A DNA stretch of 64,000 nt from Cellulomonas wangleii (GTDB lineage Bacteria > Actinomycetota > Actinomycetes > Actinomycetales > Cellulomonadaceae). Made by a program: the position numbers and the translations under genes. This document shows positions 50,921 through 59,735 of the stretch, piece after piece. Each line of letters starts with the position of its first letter. Positions within the stretch are counted from its first letter, which is position 1. The notes beneath the pieces are model-generated. The model had not been told where the DNA came from and made no database searches. It was given only the letters and a program-made list of their open reading frames with translations. The DNA lies in the NCBI RefSeq assembly GCF_018388445.1, contig NZ_CP074405.1:1612001-1676000 (forward strand). Reading direction: 5' to 3'.

Positions 50921-52054
50921 TCAGGCCGGCTGCTTGCCCCGGAACTCCGCGAGGCGCTCGTGCTCCGTCGCGACCGCGCGCCGCGTGGCCGCGTCCCACG
51001 GCGTCCACGGGTCGACCTCGAGGGCGAGACGGGCGCCGCGGGCACGCGGGCGCCAGGTGCCGACGACGTCACCGTCCCGCAGCACGGCGCCCGGCCGACC
51101 GAGCGCCGGCCACAGCGCCGCACGTCGCGCTGCGTCCGGCACGAGGAGCTCGCGGTCCCGCGCCTGCAGGAACAGGTCGTACGGGCCGAGGAGCCGCACG
51201 GGCGCCGGCGGCACGTCGTGGGCGGTGGCGAGCGCGTCGGCGTCCGCGGTGAGGACGCTGCGTGGTTCTCCTGCCACGTCGACCTCGTGGACGTCGTGCG
51301 GCCAGCGCGCCGTCACGTCAGCCACCGGGGCGTCCAGGTACGCGGCGACGAGGCGGGGGGTCGACGGACCCAGGAGGTGCAGGGCCGTGCGGACGAGGTC
51401 GTGCCGCCCGCCGGGGCCGGGTGCGTCCGTGCGGCCGACGGCGTCGGGCGGCCAGCCGGTCACCCGACGCAGCACCGGCGGTGAGGTCCCCGGCACCAGC
51501 TCGAGGCCCCCGTGCAGCGCGGCCAGGCGGAACGTCTGCTCGTACACGTGCGTCGCGCCGCACGTGCGGCACCACCGCAGGTAGGGCTCGGGCAGCCGGG
51601 ACGTCAGGGCAGTCGACACCGCACCCTTCGGCATCGGCGCCGTCACGACGTCCCGCATGGTGCGCGCGGCCGTGGCCAGCGCGTCGCGCGGGTCGATCCC
51701 GGCCGCACGCAGGGGGCGTGCGGCGTCGAAGAGCCGCTGGGCGGCGTCACGGGCCGACCAGGGCCGGGCCGCGGCCTCGACCGCGGCCAGCTCGTCCCGC
51801 CGGTAGGCGTGCGGCGCGCCGCGCAGGGTCCAGGCGAGCACGAGGGCCTCGGGCGGCTCGCCCGCCCGCACGTCCGCACCGCGCAGCGCCAGCGCCCACA
51901 GGGCCCCGTCGGGTCCGGTGTCCTGCACGCCGGCGTCCAGCACGGTCGGCGCTGCGGGGTCCGCGCTCGTCGCCGGCGCGGCGTCGAGCTGCTGGGCGTG
52001 CACCCGGTACCGCAGGACCGCCGCGCGGGTGGCACCGGGGGCGGTTGACGTCAT
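50921..52054 (-). CDS. Winged-helix (HTH_42/YcaQ-type) DNA-binding protein
   Basis: A 377-residue protein of the HTH_42 family, whose members include YcaQ-type glycosylases for interstrand crosslinks and many uncharacterised actinobacterial proteins. WTLRGAPHAYRRDELAAVEA, WCRTCGATHVYEQTFRLAAL and LLGPYDLFLQARDRELLV are recognisable family segments. Catalysis cannot be confirmed from these. ATG 52054 follows CACCAT at six bases, a weak leaderless -10; GTG/ATG starts further upstream lie before that hexamer. Confidence 0.8.
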   Translation of the reverse strand: MTSTAPGATRAAVLRYRVHAQQLDAAPATSADPAAPTVLDAGVQDTGPDGALWALALRGADVRAGEPPEALVLAWTLRGAPHAYRRDELAAVEAAARPWSARDAAQRLFDAARPLRAAGIDPRDALATAARTMRDVVTAPMPKGAVSTALTSRLPEPYLRWCRTCGATHVYEQTFRLAALHGGLELVPGTSPPVLRRVTGWPPDAVGRTDAPGPGGRHDLVRTALHLLGPSTPRLVAAYLDAPVADVTARWPHDVHEVDVAGEPRSVLTADADALATAHDVPPAPVRLLGPYDLFLQARDRELLVPDAARRAALWPALGRPGAVLRDGDVVGTWRPRARGARLALEVDPWTPWDAATRRAVATEHERLAEFRGKQPA

Positions 52055-52159
52055 ACGCCGATGGTGGCACCGGCCACCGACACGGGCGACCGACGGCCGC
52101 GGGTACCGGGCCGGCGGCCCGCGGACCCCCCCCACCCGCAGGCGTGCCCGGGCGCCCGG

Positions 52160-52828
52160 CTACGGGGTCCGGGCCCCGTCCGGGCCGTCGCGGACAGCGC
52201 CGGGCGGGGTGCCGCGCAGCAGGCCGGGGCCCGCGCCGCGCAGCGCGGCGACGTACCGCACGTCGCGCTCGTGCGGCGGCCAGGGGAGCAGGCCGTCGAT
52301 CTCGAGCATCACCCAGCCGTGGGTGAGCGCCCACAGCCCGGTCGCGGCGGCGGCCACCGCGTCGCGGTCGGCGCCGTCGGGGTCGAAGGGCGCGGCGGCG
52401 CTCGCGGCGAGTGCGCGGGCGGCGGCGTCGCGCAGCACGACGAACGTGGGCGCCTCGTCCACGGGCCCGCTCGCGGGGTGGCGGGCCCCGGCGCCGGGGC
52501 GCGCGAACATGACGCGGTACGCCTGCGGCTCGTCGAGGGCGAAGCGGCGGTAGGCCACCCCGAGCGCGAGCAGGTCCGCGCCCGGCTCGCCGGTGGCGGG
52601 TGCGTCGCGCAGCCGCGCGGCGAACCGGGCCGCGGCGCGGTCGCCGACGGCCTGCAGCAGCGCGTCCCGACCGCCGAAGAGCGCGTACACGGCGCTGGAC
52701 GACGTCCCGGCCCGGGCGGCGGCGTCGCGGACGGTGAGCGCGGCCGCACCGTCGTCCGCCACGGCACGGGTCGCCTCCTCGAGGAGTCGTTCGCGCAGGG
52801 TGTCGTCGTGGCTGCGGGGGCGGGGCAC
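52160..52828 (-). CDS. TetR-family transcriptional regulator
   Basis: A 222-residue repressor-type protein. The N-terminal HTH is LLEEATRAVADDGAAALTVR, then DAAARAGTSSSAVYALFGGR. The C-terminal ligand domain includes AYRRFALDEPQAYRVMFARP, close to the TetR_C_33/WHG type. The ligand is unknown. It is divergent from a four-helix membrane protein across 74 bp containing two tandem 13-bp TetR-like operators, so it probably represses that gene and perhaps itself. Starts at GTG 52828. Confidence 0.93.
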   Translation of the reverse strand: MPRPRSHDDTLRERLLEEATRAVADDGAAALTVRDAAARAGTSSSAVYALFGGRDALLQAVGDRAAARFAARLRDAPATGEPGADLLALGVAYRRFALDEPQAYRVMFARPGAGARHPASGPVDEAPTFVVLRDAAARALAASAAAPFDPDGADRDAVAAAATGLWALTHGWVMLEIDGLLPWPPHERDVRYVAALRGAGPGLLRGTPPGAVRDGPDGARTP

Positions 52829-52834
52829 GTCCTG

Positions 52835-52840
52835 AGGATA
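52835..52840 (-). promoter_or_regulatory. -10 element, leaderless tetR transcript
   Basis: Reverse-strand TATCCT lies six bases before GTG 52828. Confidence 0.55.
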
Positions 52841-52846
52841 AGGGGC

Positions 52847-52852
52847 TTGACA
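52847..52852 (+). promoter_or_regulatory. -35 element of the membrane-protein promoter
   Basis: Perfect TTGACA. A -10 such as TTTGTA (52871-52876) lies 18 bases downstream and overlaps the second operator. Confidence 0.65.
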
Positions 52853-52860
52853 CGGATTCC

Positions 52861-52886
52861 GTAACGGTGTTTTGTAACAGTGTTAC
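52861..52886. promoter_or_regulatory. Two tandem 13-bp TetR-like operators
   Basis: GTAACGGTGTTTT (52861-52873) and GTAACAGTGTTAC (52874-52886) are directly adjacent. The second is a perfect GTAACA-G-TGTTAC inverted repeat; the first keeps the left half and part of the right. They cover the -10 region of the forward promoter, consistent with repression by the adjacent TetR. Confidence 0.75.
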
Positions 52887-52902
52887 GAAAGGAGGTGGCC
52901 TC

Positions 52903-53313
52903 ATGATCGAGCTCACCGACGCGGCGCGCAGCACGGCGGGGGTGGTGGCCCTCGCGGTCGTCACGATCGAGTCCGGCGGGTGGTTCCTGCTGCGGGTCGT
53001 CACCGGGCGTGCCCCGGCCACCGACTTCCAGCGCTCGTTCTACCGGGCCGGGCACGCCCACGCCGGTGTGCTGGTCACCCTCGGAATGGTGTGCCTGCTG
53101 CTCGGGGAGGCCACGTCCCTCACCGGGGGCTGGCGGTGGCTCGCGCAGACCGGCGTGCTCGTCGGCGCCGTGCTGCTGCCGGCCGGGTTCTTCCTGTCCG
53201 CCGCGGGGTCCGGCCGGACGCGGCCCAACCGCCTCGTCGCCCTGCTGCCGCTCGGCGCGCTGGCCGTCGCGGCGGGCGTCGTGACCCTCGGCGTCGGTCT
53301 GCTGACCGCCTGA
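52903..53313 (+). CDS. TetR-controlled four-helix membrane protein
   Basis: A 136-residue integral membrane protein with four predicted helices (GVVALAVVTIESGGWFLLRV; AHAGVLVTLGMVCLLLG; LAQTGVLVGAVLLPAGFFL; LVALLPLGALAVAAGVVTLG). Charged or polar residues in a conserved-looking loop, FQRSFYRAGHAHAGV, include two histidines and could bind a ligand or metal. I do not recognise a named family. The ATG at 52903 has an excellent AAAGGAGGT ribosome-binding site, so the gene is built for strong expression once derepressed. Confidence 0.8.
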   Translation: MIELTDAARSTAGVVALAVVTIESGGWFLLRVVTGRAPATDFQRSFYRAGHAHAGVLVTLGMVCLLLGEATSLTGGWRWLAQTGVLVGAVLLPAGFFLSAAGSGRTRPNRLVALLPLGALAVAAGVVTLGVGLLTA

Positions 53314-53394
53314 GGAGCCCCGATTCACCCGGGAGTGGCGAGTGCCACCGGGCGACACGACCCCCGGTCGCCGGGGAGCGGCGCCCGGTGCGGC

Positions 53395-53400
53395 TACCGT
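53395..53400 (+). promoter_or_regulatory. -10 element, leaderless ftsK transcript
   Basis: TACCGT lies seven bases before ATG 53408; only a weak GAGGA intervenes. Confidence 0.45.
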
Positions 53401-53407
53401 GAGGACC

Positions 53408-56038
53408 ATGGCGACCCGTACGACCCCCGGCCCCGCGCGCCCCACGCGTGCCTCCGGTGCGTCGCCCCGGTCACCCAAGGGCGCCCAGCCGCGCGGCGCG
53501 TCCCGTCCCGCGGGGCGTGGCGCCCCCCCGGCACCGCGTCAACCCGCTCTGCCGGTGCGCATCGTGCGCCGCGTCTGGATGGGCGCCGCGCACCTCGTCG
53601 GCGGAACCGCCCGGCACGTCGGGGCCGGTGCCCGCGAGCTCGACCCCGCCCACCGGCGCGACGGCCTCGCGCTGACGCTCGTCGGTCTGGCCGTGGTCGT
53701 CGCCGCGCGCGAGTGGTGGGACCTGTCCGGCACGGCCGGTGACGTCATCCACAACGTCGTGGCCGGGACGTTCGGCGTCGTCGGCGTCGCGGTGCCCGTG
53801 GTGCTGCTGGGGGTCGGCGTGCGGCTGATGCGGCACCCGGACCGCGTCCAGGCCAACTCGCGCATCGGCATCGGGCTCAGCGCCATCACGGTCGCCGTGT
53901 GCGGCATCGTCCACCTCGCGAACGGGCTGCCCGCCACGCAGGACATGGCTGCCGTCCGCGCCGCGGGGGGCATCGTCGGCTTCGGCGTCGGCACGCCGCT
54001 CGCCACGCTGCTGACGACGATCGTGGCGGGGCTGCTGCTCGGCATCCTCGCCTTCTTCGGGGTGCTCGTGGTCACGGCGACGCCCGTGCACCAGATCGGG
54101 CCCCGTCTGCGCGGCCTCTACCGCCGCCTGACCGGCCAGCACGAGCACCCCGCCGAGGACGTGGACGAGGACGCGCCCCTGGTGATCGAGGCGCTGCACA
54201 GCGCCCGTCCCGAGCCCCCGGCCAAGAAGCCGCGGCGTCTCCTGGGCCGCCGCCGGGCCGAGGACCTGGCGCCGCCGGAGGACGGGCGGCTCGACGGGTA
54301 CGAGGGCGACGAGGCGTTCGAGCGCGCAGCCGTCGTGGCGCGCGAGGAGGAGGAGGCCGCCGCCGCCGCGGCTGCCGCCGACGCGCTGGAGACCCGGCGC
54401 ATGGCGCCCACCGCGCCCACCGTGCCGATGGCGGCCGTCGAGGCCGAGCTGCCCGCGCCGCCCACCAGCGGGGTCCCGCGCGGTGAGCAGCCGATGCTCG
54501 AGGGCGACGTCGTCTACATCCTGCCCACCGAGGACGTGCTGGCGAAGGGCGCCCCGCACAAGGTGCGCTCGGCCGCCAACGACCGGGTCGTGGAGTCGCT
54601 GACGTCGGTCCTGGAGCAGTTCGAGATCGACGCGCAGGTCACCGGGTTCACCCGGGGGCCGACGGTCACCCGCTACGAGGTCGAGCTCGGGCCCGCCGTC
54701 AAGGTGGAGCGCGTCACCGCGCTGAGCAAGAACATCGCCTACGCCGTCGCCAGCGCCGACGTGCGCATCCTGTCGCCGATCCCCGGCAAGTCGGCCATCG
54801 GCATCGAGATCCCCAACACCGACCGCGAGACGGTCGCGCTGGGCGACGTGCTGCGCTCGTCGGCCGCCAAGCGCACCGAGCACCCCATGGTGATCGGCGT
54901 CGGCAAGGACGTCGAGGGCGGCTACGTCGTGGCCAACCTCGCCAAGATGCCGCACCTCCTGGTCGCGGGCGCCACCGGTGCGGGCAAGTCGTCGTTCGTC
55001 AACTCGATGATCGTCTCGATCCTCATGCGCTCCACGCCCGACGAGGTCCGCATGATCCTCGTCGACCCCAAGCGCGTCGAGCTCACGCTGTACGAGGGCA
55101 TCCCGCACCTCATCACCCCCATCATCACCAACCCGAAGAAGGCCGCCGAGGCCCTCGAGTGGGTGGTGCGGGAGATGGAGGCGCGCTACGACGACCTGGC
55201 GATGTTCGGGTACAAGCACATCGACGACTTCAACGCCGCCGTGCGCGCCGGCAAGGTCAAGCCGCTGCCCGGGTCCGAGCGCAAGATCGCGACCTACCCG
55301 TACCTCCTGGTCATCGTCGACGAGCTCGCCGACCTCATGATGGTCGCCCCGCGCGACGTCGAGGCCTCGATCCAGCGCATCACGCAGCTCGCGCGGGCCG
55401 CCGGCATCCACCTGGTGCTCGCCACCCAGCGCCCGTCCGTCGACGTCGTCACCGGCCTCATCAAGGCCAACGTCCCCTCCCGCCTGGCCTTCGCCACGAG
55501 CTCGCTCACCGACTCCCGCGTCGTGCTGGACCAGCCCGGCGCCGAGAAGCTCATCGGCCAGGGTGACGCCCTGTTCCTGCCCATGGGCGCGGCCAAGCCG
55601 ATGCGCACCCAGGGCGCGTGGGTCTCCGAGTCGGAGATCCACGCGGTCGTCGAGCACGTCAAGACGCAGCTCAAGCCGGTGTACCGCGAGGACGTCGCCG
55701 TGGTCGCCACCAAGAAGCAGGTCGACGAGGACATCGGCGACGACCTCGACCTGCTGCTGCAGGCCGCCGAGCTCGTCGTGACCACCCAGTTCGGCTCGAC
55801 GTCGATGCTGCAGCGCAAGCTGCGCGTCGGGTTCGCGAAGGCGGGCCGGCTCATGGACCTGCTCGAGTCGCGCGAGATCGTCGGTCCGTCCGAGGGCTCG
55901 AAGGCGCGCGAGGTGCTGCTGCAGCCGGACGACCTGCCCGCGACGCTGGCGATGCTGCGCGGCGAGAGCGCGCCGGAGCCGGCGCCGCTCGCGGACGAGG
56001 AGAGCCCCGGCGGGCACGTCCCCGCCGACGGCGACTGA
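53408..56038 (+). CDS. ftsK: FtsK/SpoIIIE DNA translocase
   Basis: Septal motor that pumps chromosome ends during division. The 876-residue protein has a basic N-terminus, about four transmembrane helices (roughly residues 85-245), an acidic/Ala-rich linker, and the motor from about residue 380: Walker A GATGAGKSSFV near 521-531, Walker B YLLVIVDELADLMM, and LVLATQRPSVDVVTGLIKAN. The C-terminal gamma domain (TTQFGSTSMLQRKLRVGFAK) recognises polar sequences. Starts at ATG 53408. Confidence 0.96.
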   Translation: MATRTTPGPARPTRASGASPRSPKGAQPRGASRPAGRGAPPAPRQPALPVRIVRRVWMGAAHLVGGTARHVGAGARELDPAHRRDGLALTLVGLAVVVAAREWWDLSGTAGDVIHNVVAGTFGVVGVAVPVVLLGVGVRLMRHPDRVQANSRIGIGLSAITVAVCGIVHLANGLPATQDMAAVRAAGGIVGFGVGTPLATLLTTIVAGLLLGILAFFGVLVVTATPVHQIGPRLRGLYRRLTGQHEHPAEDVDEDAPLVIEALHSARPEPPAKKPRRLLGRRRAEDLAPPEDGRLDGYEGDEAFERAAVVAREEEEAAAAAAAADALETRRMAPTAPTVPMAAVEAELPAPPTSGVPRGEQPMLEGDVVYILPTEDVLAKGAPHKVRSAANDRVVESLTSVLEQFEIDAQVTGFTRGPTVTRYEVELGPAVKVERVTALSKNIAYAVASADVRILSPIPGKSAIGIEIPNTDRETVALGDVLRSSAAKRTEHPMVIGVGKDVEGGYVVANLAKMPHLLVAGATGAGKSSFVNSMIVSILMRSTPDEVRMILVDPKRVELTLYEGIPHLITPIITNPKKAAEALEWVVREMEARYDDLAMFGYKHIDDFNAAVRAGKVKPLPGSERKIATYPYLLVIVDELADLMMVAPRDVEASIQRITQLARAAGIHLVLATQRPSVDVVTGLIKANVPSRLAFATSSLTDSRVVLDQPGAEKLIGQGDALFLPMGAAKPMRTQGAWVSESEIHAVVEHVKTQLKPVYREDVAVVATKKQVDEDIGDDLDLLLQAAELVVTTQFGSTSMLQRKLRVGFAKAGRLMDLLESREIVGPSEGSKAREVLLQPDDLPATLAMLRGESAPEPAPLADEESPGGHVPADGD

Positions 56039-56049
56039 GCGGCCACGGC

Positions 56050-58224
56050 GTGGACGCTGGTCTGGTCGGCCCGTACAGCATCGTCACGACGGTCATCGCG
56101 GTGGTCGCCGTCGGTGCGCTCGCGACCGTGCTGGTGCTGCTGCGCCGCGAGCGGTCGCAGGCCCGGCGCAACGCCGAGCTGGTCCGCGTGGCCCGGCAGC
56201 TGCACCGGCGCTACGACGCGCTGCAGCGCGTCACCGCCGAAGGTGTCGTGGTGCAGTCGCGGGACGGGCACGTGCTCGACCTGTCGGAGCGGGCCGCTCA
56301 GATCCTCGGCGTCGAGCGGGAGGCCGTCGTGGGGGTGCCGGTCTCGCGTCTCCCGGTCGTCCTGCTGGACGACCGCGGCCTCGCGGTGAACCCCGGCCTG
56401 GTGCTGGGCCGGCACGAGGGCGACGCGGACGAGCGCACCACGGTGGTCACCCTCGTGCCACCCGGTCCGGGCAACCGGCCGTCGGTGGTGCAGGTGACGA
56501 GCCGCTCCGTGCCCGCAGAGGAGGACGGGGAGATCGCCGTGCTCACCACGGTGGTCGACATCACCGCCCGCCACGACGTGGAGGTGGCGCTGTCCCGCAG
56601 CGAGACGCAGTTCCGGGTCGCCATGGAGAACGCGCCGATCGGCATGGCGCTCGTCGACCTCGACTGGCGGATCACCGAGGCCAACGTGGCGCTCGCCGAG
56701 CTGCTCGGCACCCACGCCGCGGCGCTGCGGGGCTACCGCGTCGACGAGCTCAGCGCACCCGAGGACCGCGCCGCCCAGCGCATGGAGATGGACAAGCTGC
56801 TCGGCGGGGGCCAGCAGCGGTTCTCGCTCGAGATGCGGTGCCGGCGTGCCGACGACCAGCTGGTGTGGGTCGTGCTGGACGCGGCGCTCGTGCGCGCCGC
56901 CGACGGCGGGCCGGACCACTTCGTCGTCCAGGTGCGCGACGCGACCGAGTCCCGCATGCAGGCGGAGATGCTCACCCACCGCGCCATGCACGACCCGCTG
57001 ACGGGGCTGGCGAACCGCACGCTGCTCCAGGAGGTCCTGCAGGCCGCGCTCGCCCAGCCGGGGGCGGTGGACCGCATCGCGGTGCTCGCGTGCGACCTCG
57101 ACGGGTTCAAGGACATCAACGACCGCTACGGCCACGCCGCGGGCGACGACATCCTCGTGCACGTCGCCGGCGTGCTGCGGGCCGCGACCTCCGGCAGCAG
57201 CACCGTCGCGCGGCTCGGCGGTGACGAGTTCGTCGTGGTGCTGCAGGACGTGCACGCCGCCAAGGCGGTTTTCGAGGTCGCGAACGAGATCCACTCCGGG
57301 CTCGCCGAGCCCGTGCGGGTCGGCCGCCGCCGGCTCGGTGTACGGGCGAGCATCGGCATCGCGCTCGCCGAGCCGCACCTGGTCGAGGCGGGTGCGCCGA
57401 CGCTGCTCGCGGCGGCGGACGCGGCCCTCTACCGGGCCAAGCAGAGCGGCCGCGGGCGCACCGAGGTCTACGACACGTCGATGGAGATCGCCGCGCCCTC
57501 GATGGTGCACCGCGAGCTGGTGGAGGCCATCGAGGCAGGGGAGCTGGTGGTGCACTACCAGCCGATCGTCGACCTGTCCGACGGGCACGTGGTCGGCTAC
57601 GAGGCGCTGGTGCGGTGGCAGCACCCCCACCGCGGGCTGCTGCTGCCGGGGGCGTTCCTGCCCCAGGTGCAGGAGGCCGGGGTGTCGGTGCTGCTCGGGC
57701 AGCTCGTGGCCACGCAGGTCGTCGAGCACCTGGCGCGGACCGCCGACGACGGACGCTGGGTGTCCGTCAACGTGTCCGCCGACCAGCTGGGGGACTCCGA
57801 GCTCGCCACGCGGCTGCTGCAGGACCTCTCGCGGCACCGCGTCACGGCGGGCCGGCTGGTCCTGGAGCTCACCGAGTCGTCCCTGGTGGCGTCGGGCACG
57901 CGCATCCGCCACGAGCTGACGCAGCTCTCGGCCGCGGGCGTGCCGATCCTGCTCGACGACTTCGGCACGGGCGTCTCGCCCCTGTCCTACCTGCGCGACC
58001 TGCCCGTCGCCGGGGTCAAGCTCGACATGTCGTTCACCTCCGGCATCCCGCACGACCCGACGGCCGGCAAGGTGGTGCGCGCGCTGGGTGCCCTGGCGCG
58101 GGAGCTCGCGATGGTCACGATCGCCGAGGGCATCGAGAACGAGGAGCAGGCCGACTTCCTGCGGCGCAACGGCTGGCGCTACGGGCAGGGCTGGTTGTAC
58201 GGCGGCGCGCGCCCGATGCCCTGA
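56050..58224 (+). CDS. PAS-PAS-GGDEF-EAL cyclic-di-GMP enzyme
   Basis: A 724-residue signalling protein. One N-terminal helix anchors it, then a PAS-like domain (about 50-150), a second PAS (AMENAPIGMALVDLDWRITE, about 185-295), GGDEF with the intact motif at about 390-394, and EAL with EALVRWQHP at 518. The EAL metal and catalytic residues appear intact (NVSADQL, LELTESSL, LLDDFGTGV, KLDMSF, IAEGIENEEQ), so phosphodiesterase activity is likely; cyclase activity is also possible. No RxxD inhibitory site precedes GGDEF. GTG 56050 is 11 bases after the ftsK stop. Confidence 0.93.
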   Translation: MDAGLVGPYSIVTTVIAVVAVGALATVLVLLRRERSQARRNAELVRVARQLHRRYDALQRVTAEGVVVQSRDGHVLDLSERAAQILGVEREAVVGVPVSRLPVVLLDDRGLAVNPGLVLGRHEGDADERTTVVTLVPPGPGNRPSVVQVTSRSVPAEEDGEIAVLTTVVDITARHDVEVALSRSETQFRVAMENAPIGMALVDLDWRITEANVALAELLGTHAAALRGYRVDELSAPEDRAAQRMEMDKLLGGGQQRFSLEMRCRRADDQLVWVVLDAALVRAADGGPDHFVVQVRDATESRMQAEMLTHRAMHDPLTGLANRTLLQEVLQAALAQPGAVDRIAVLACDLDGFKDINDRYGHAAGDDILVHVAGVLRAATSGSSTVARLGGDEFVVVLQDVHAAKAVFEVANEIHSGLAEPVRVGRRRLGVRASIGIALAEPHLVEAGAPTLLAAADAALYRAKQSGRGRTEVYDTSMEIAAPSMVHRELVEAIEAGELVVHYQPIVDLSDGHVVGYEALVRWQHPHRGLLLPGAFLPQVQEAGVSVLLGQLVATQVVEHLARTADDGRWVSVNVSADQLGDSELATRLLQDLSRHRVTAGRLVLELTESSLVASGTRIRHELTQLSAAGVPILLDDFGTGVSPLSYLRDLPVAGVKLDMSFTSGIPHDPTAGKVVRALGALARELAMVTIAEGIENEEQADFLRRNGWRYGQGWLYGGARPMP

Positions 58225-58226
58225 CG

Positions 58227-58246
58227 GCACCCGCGGCGGCGGGTGC
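58227..58246 (+). terminator. Stem-loop after the GGDEF-EAL gene
   Basis: GCACCCGC pairs with GCGGGTGC (8 bp) around GGCG, between converging genes. Confidence 0.5.
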
Positions 58247-58311
58247 GCTGCGGGTGCGACGCACGCACCGCGGGTGGGTGCGGGCAGGAGCCGCGGGCGG
58301 TGCGGCCGGGC

Positions 58312-59625
58312 TCACCGACCGCGCGGGACGGCCACCGGTGCAGGGCCCGTGGCCAGGGCCGGTGCGAGGCGCTCGGGTGCCGCGGTGCCCGCAGCGTCCC
58401 GGACGAGCGCGAGCCGGTCGGCCACCTGGGCGGCCGACAGGCCCGCCGAGCCGGCCGGGACGTCGACGAGCGCGTGGACCGTGTGCCCGCCGCGCCGGTC
58501 CACCGTGACGGGCGTCCACTGCACCCCGACCACGCGGGCGGGCCCGGCGGGCGTGCCGGCGGCGGGATCGGCCCCCGTCGCGACGACCTGGGCGGTCAGC
58601 AGCAGCCCGGAGGCGGTGGCGCGCGAGCAGCACGCCTCGTCCTGGTTGGACACGTAGTTGCCGAGGCCGTAGGCGACCCACATCCCGGCCCCTCCCGGCC
58701 CGCCGGCGAGCTGCTCGACCGGCTGGGGCACGTGGGCGTGGTGCCCGATCACGAGGTCGACCGTGCCCGCGTCGGCGAGGCGCTGCGCGACCGCCCGCTG
58801 CACGTCGGTCGGTGCCGTGCGGTACTCCGTGCCCCAGTGCAGGCTCACCAGGACCACGTCGGCACCGGCGTGGCGGGCCGCGCCGGCCCGCGCGAGGACG
58901 TCGTCCACGTCGAGCAGCTGGACCGACCACGGCTTGTCGGCGTCGACCGGCATGCCGTTGGTGCCGTAGGTCGCGGAGAGGTGCGCGACGGTCACCGTGC
59001 GGCCGCCGCGTTCCAGGCGGTAGAGCTGCGGGTCGGCGCCCTCGGCCGCCGACCGTGCCGTGCCCGCGTGTCCCAGCCCCGCGGCGTCGAGCGCGTCGAG
59101 CGTGGCGACGACCCCGGCCCACCCGCGGTCGACGGCGTGGTTCGAGGCGGTCGAGCAGCCGTCCCAGCCCTGGTCGGCCAGCCCTGCCGCGAGCTCCGCA
59201 GGGGCCCCGAAGACGGGGTAGCCCGACGGTGCCGAGCGGTCCGGTGCCACGGGCACCTCCAGGTGGCACAGCGCCAGGTCGGCGCCCTGGACCCACGGGT
59301 CGAGCGGGCCGAGCAGGCGGTCGAAGTCGTAGCCGCCGTCGACCCGGGCCGAGCGCAGGACGGGCATGTGCGGCAGGACGTCGCCCGCGGCGACGACGGT
59401 GAGCTCGACGTCCGGGTCGGGGTCGGGGTCGGGCGGCGGGGTGGGCGTCACGGTCGGGCGCGACGCGTGGGCCCCCGCCACCGTCGGGACGGGCGGTGCC
59501 GGTGCGGGCCCCAGGGCGAGGGCGCCGGCAGCTCCGGCGGCGCCCACCAGCACGAGCGCGGCCAGGGTGCTCGCCACGGCCACGGGGAGCACCGCTGCTC
59601 CGGGGTCCCGGGCATGTCGAGGCAC
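58312..59625 (-). CDS. CapA-family (PGA synthesis-like) metallophosphatase-fold protein
   Basis: A 437-residue exported or membrane-anchored protein. An N-terminal hydrophobic helix is followed by a Pro/Asp-rich linker (PTPPPDPDPDPD), then the CapA domain: VVAAGDVLPHMPVL, CHLEVPVAPD, STASNHAVDRGWAG, LVSLHWGTEY and VIGHHAHVPQPVEQ, giving the metal-binding Asp/Asn/His pattern. Its true substrate is unknown; capsule-type poly-glutamate machinery is not seen nearby. GTG 59625 start. Confidence 0.9.
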   Translation of the reverse strand: MPRHARDPGAAVLPVAVASTLAALVLVGAAGAAGALALGPAPAPPVPTVAGAHASRPTVTPTPPPDPDPDPDVELTVVAAGDVLPHMPVLRSARVDGGYDFDRLLGPLDPWVQGADLALCHLEVPVAPDRSAPSGYPVFGAPAELAAGLADQGWDGCSTASNHAVDRGWAGVVATLDALDAAGLGHAGTARSAAEGADPQLYRLERGGRTVTVAHLSATYGTNGMPVDADKPWSVQLLDVDDVLARAGAARHAGADVVLVSLHWGTEYRTAPTDVQRAVAQRLADAGTVDLVIGHHAHVPQPVEQLAGGPGGAGMWVAYGLGNYVSNQDEACCSRATASGLLLTAQVVATGADPAAGTPAGPARVVGVQWTPVTVDRRGGHTVHALVDVPAGSAGLSAAQVADRLALVRDAAGTAAPERLAPALATGPAPVAVPRGR

Positions 59626-59631
59626 GCCCGG

Positions 59632-59637
59632 ACGCTA
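59632..59637 (-). promoter_or_regulatory. -10 element, leaderless capA-like transcript
   Basis: Reverse-strand TAGCGT lies six bases before GTG 59625. Confidence 0.55.
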
Positions 59638-59723
59638 GCCCCGCGGGGGACACGGGCGACACCGCTGGACGTGTGATCCCGCAGGTGAGAAGCGCCCTGT
59701 CGGGTGGCCCACCGACCGGCGCT

Positions 59724-59729
59724 TAGGCT
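59724..59729 (+). promoter_or_regulatory. -10 element, leaderless pgsA transcript
   Basis: TAGGCT lies six bases before GTG 59736, favouring that start over the GTG at 59730. Confidence 0.6.
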
Positions 59730-59735
59730 GTGCGC

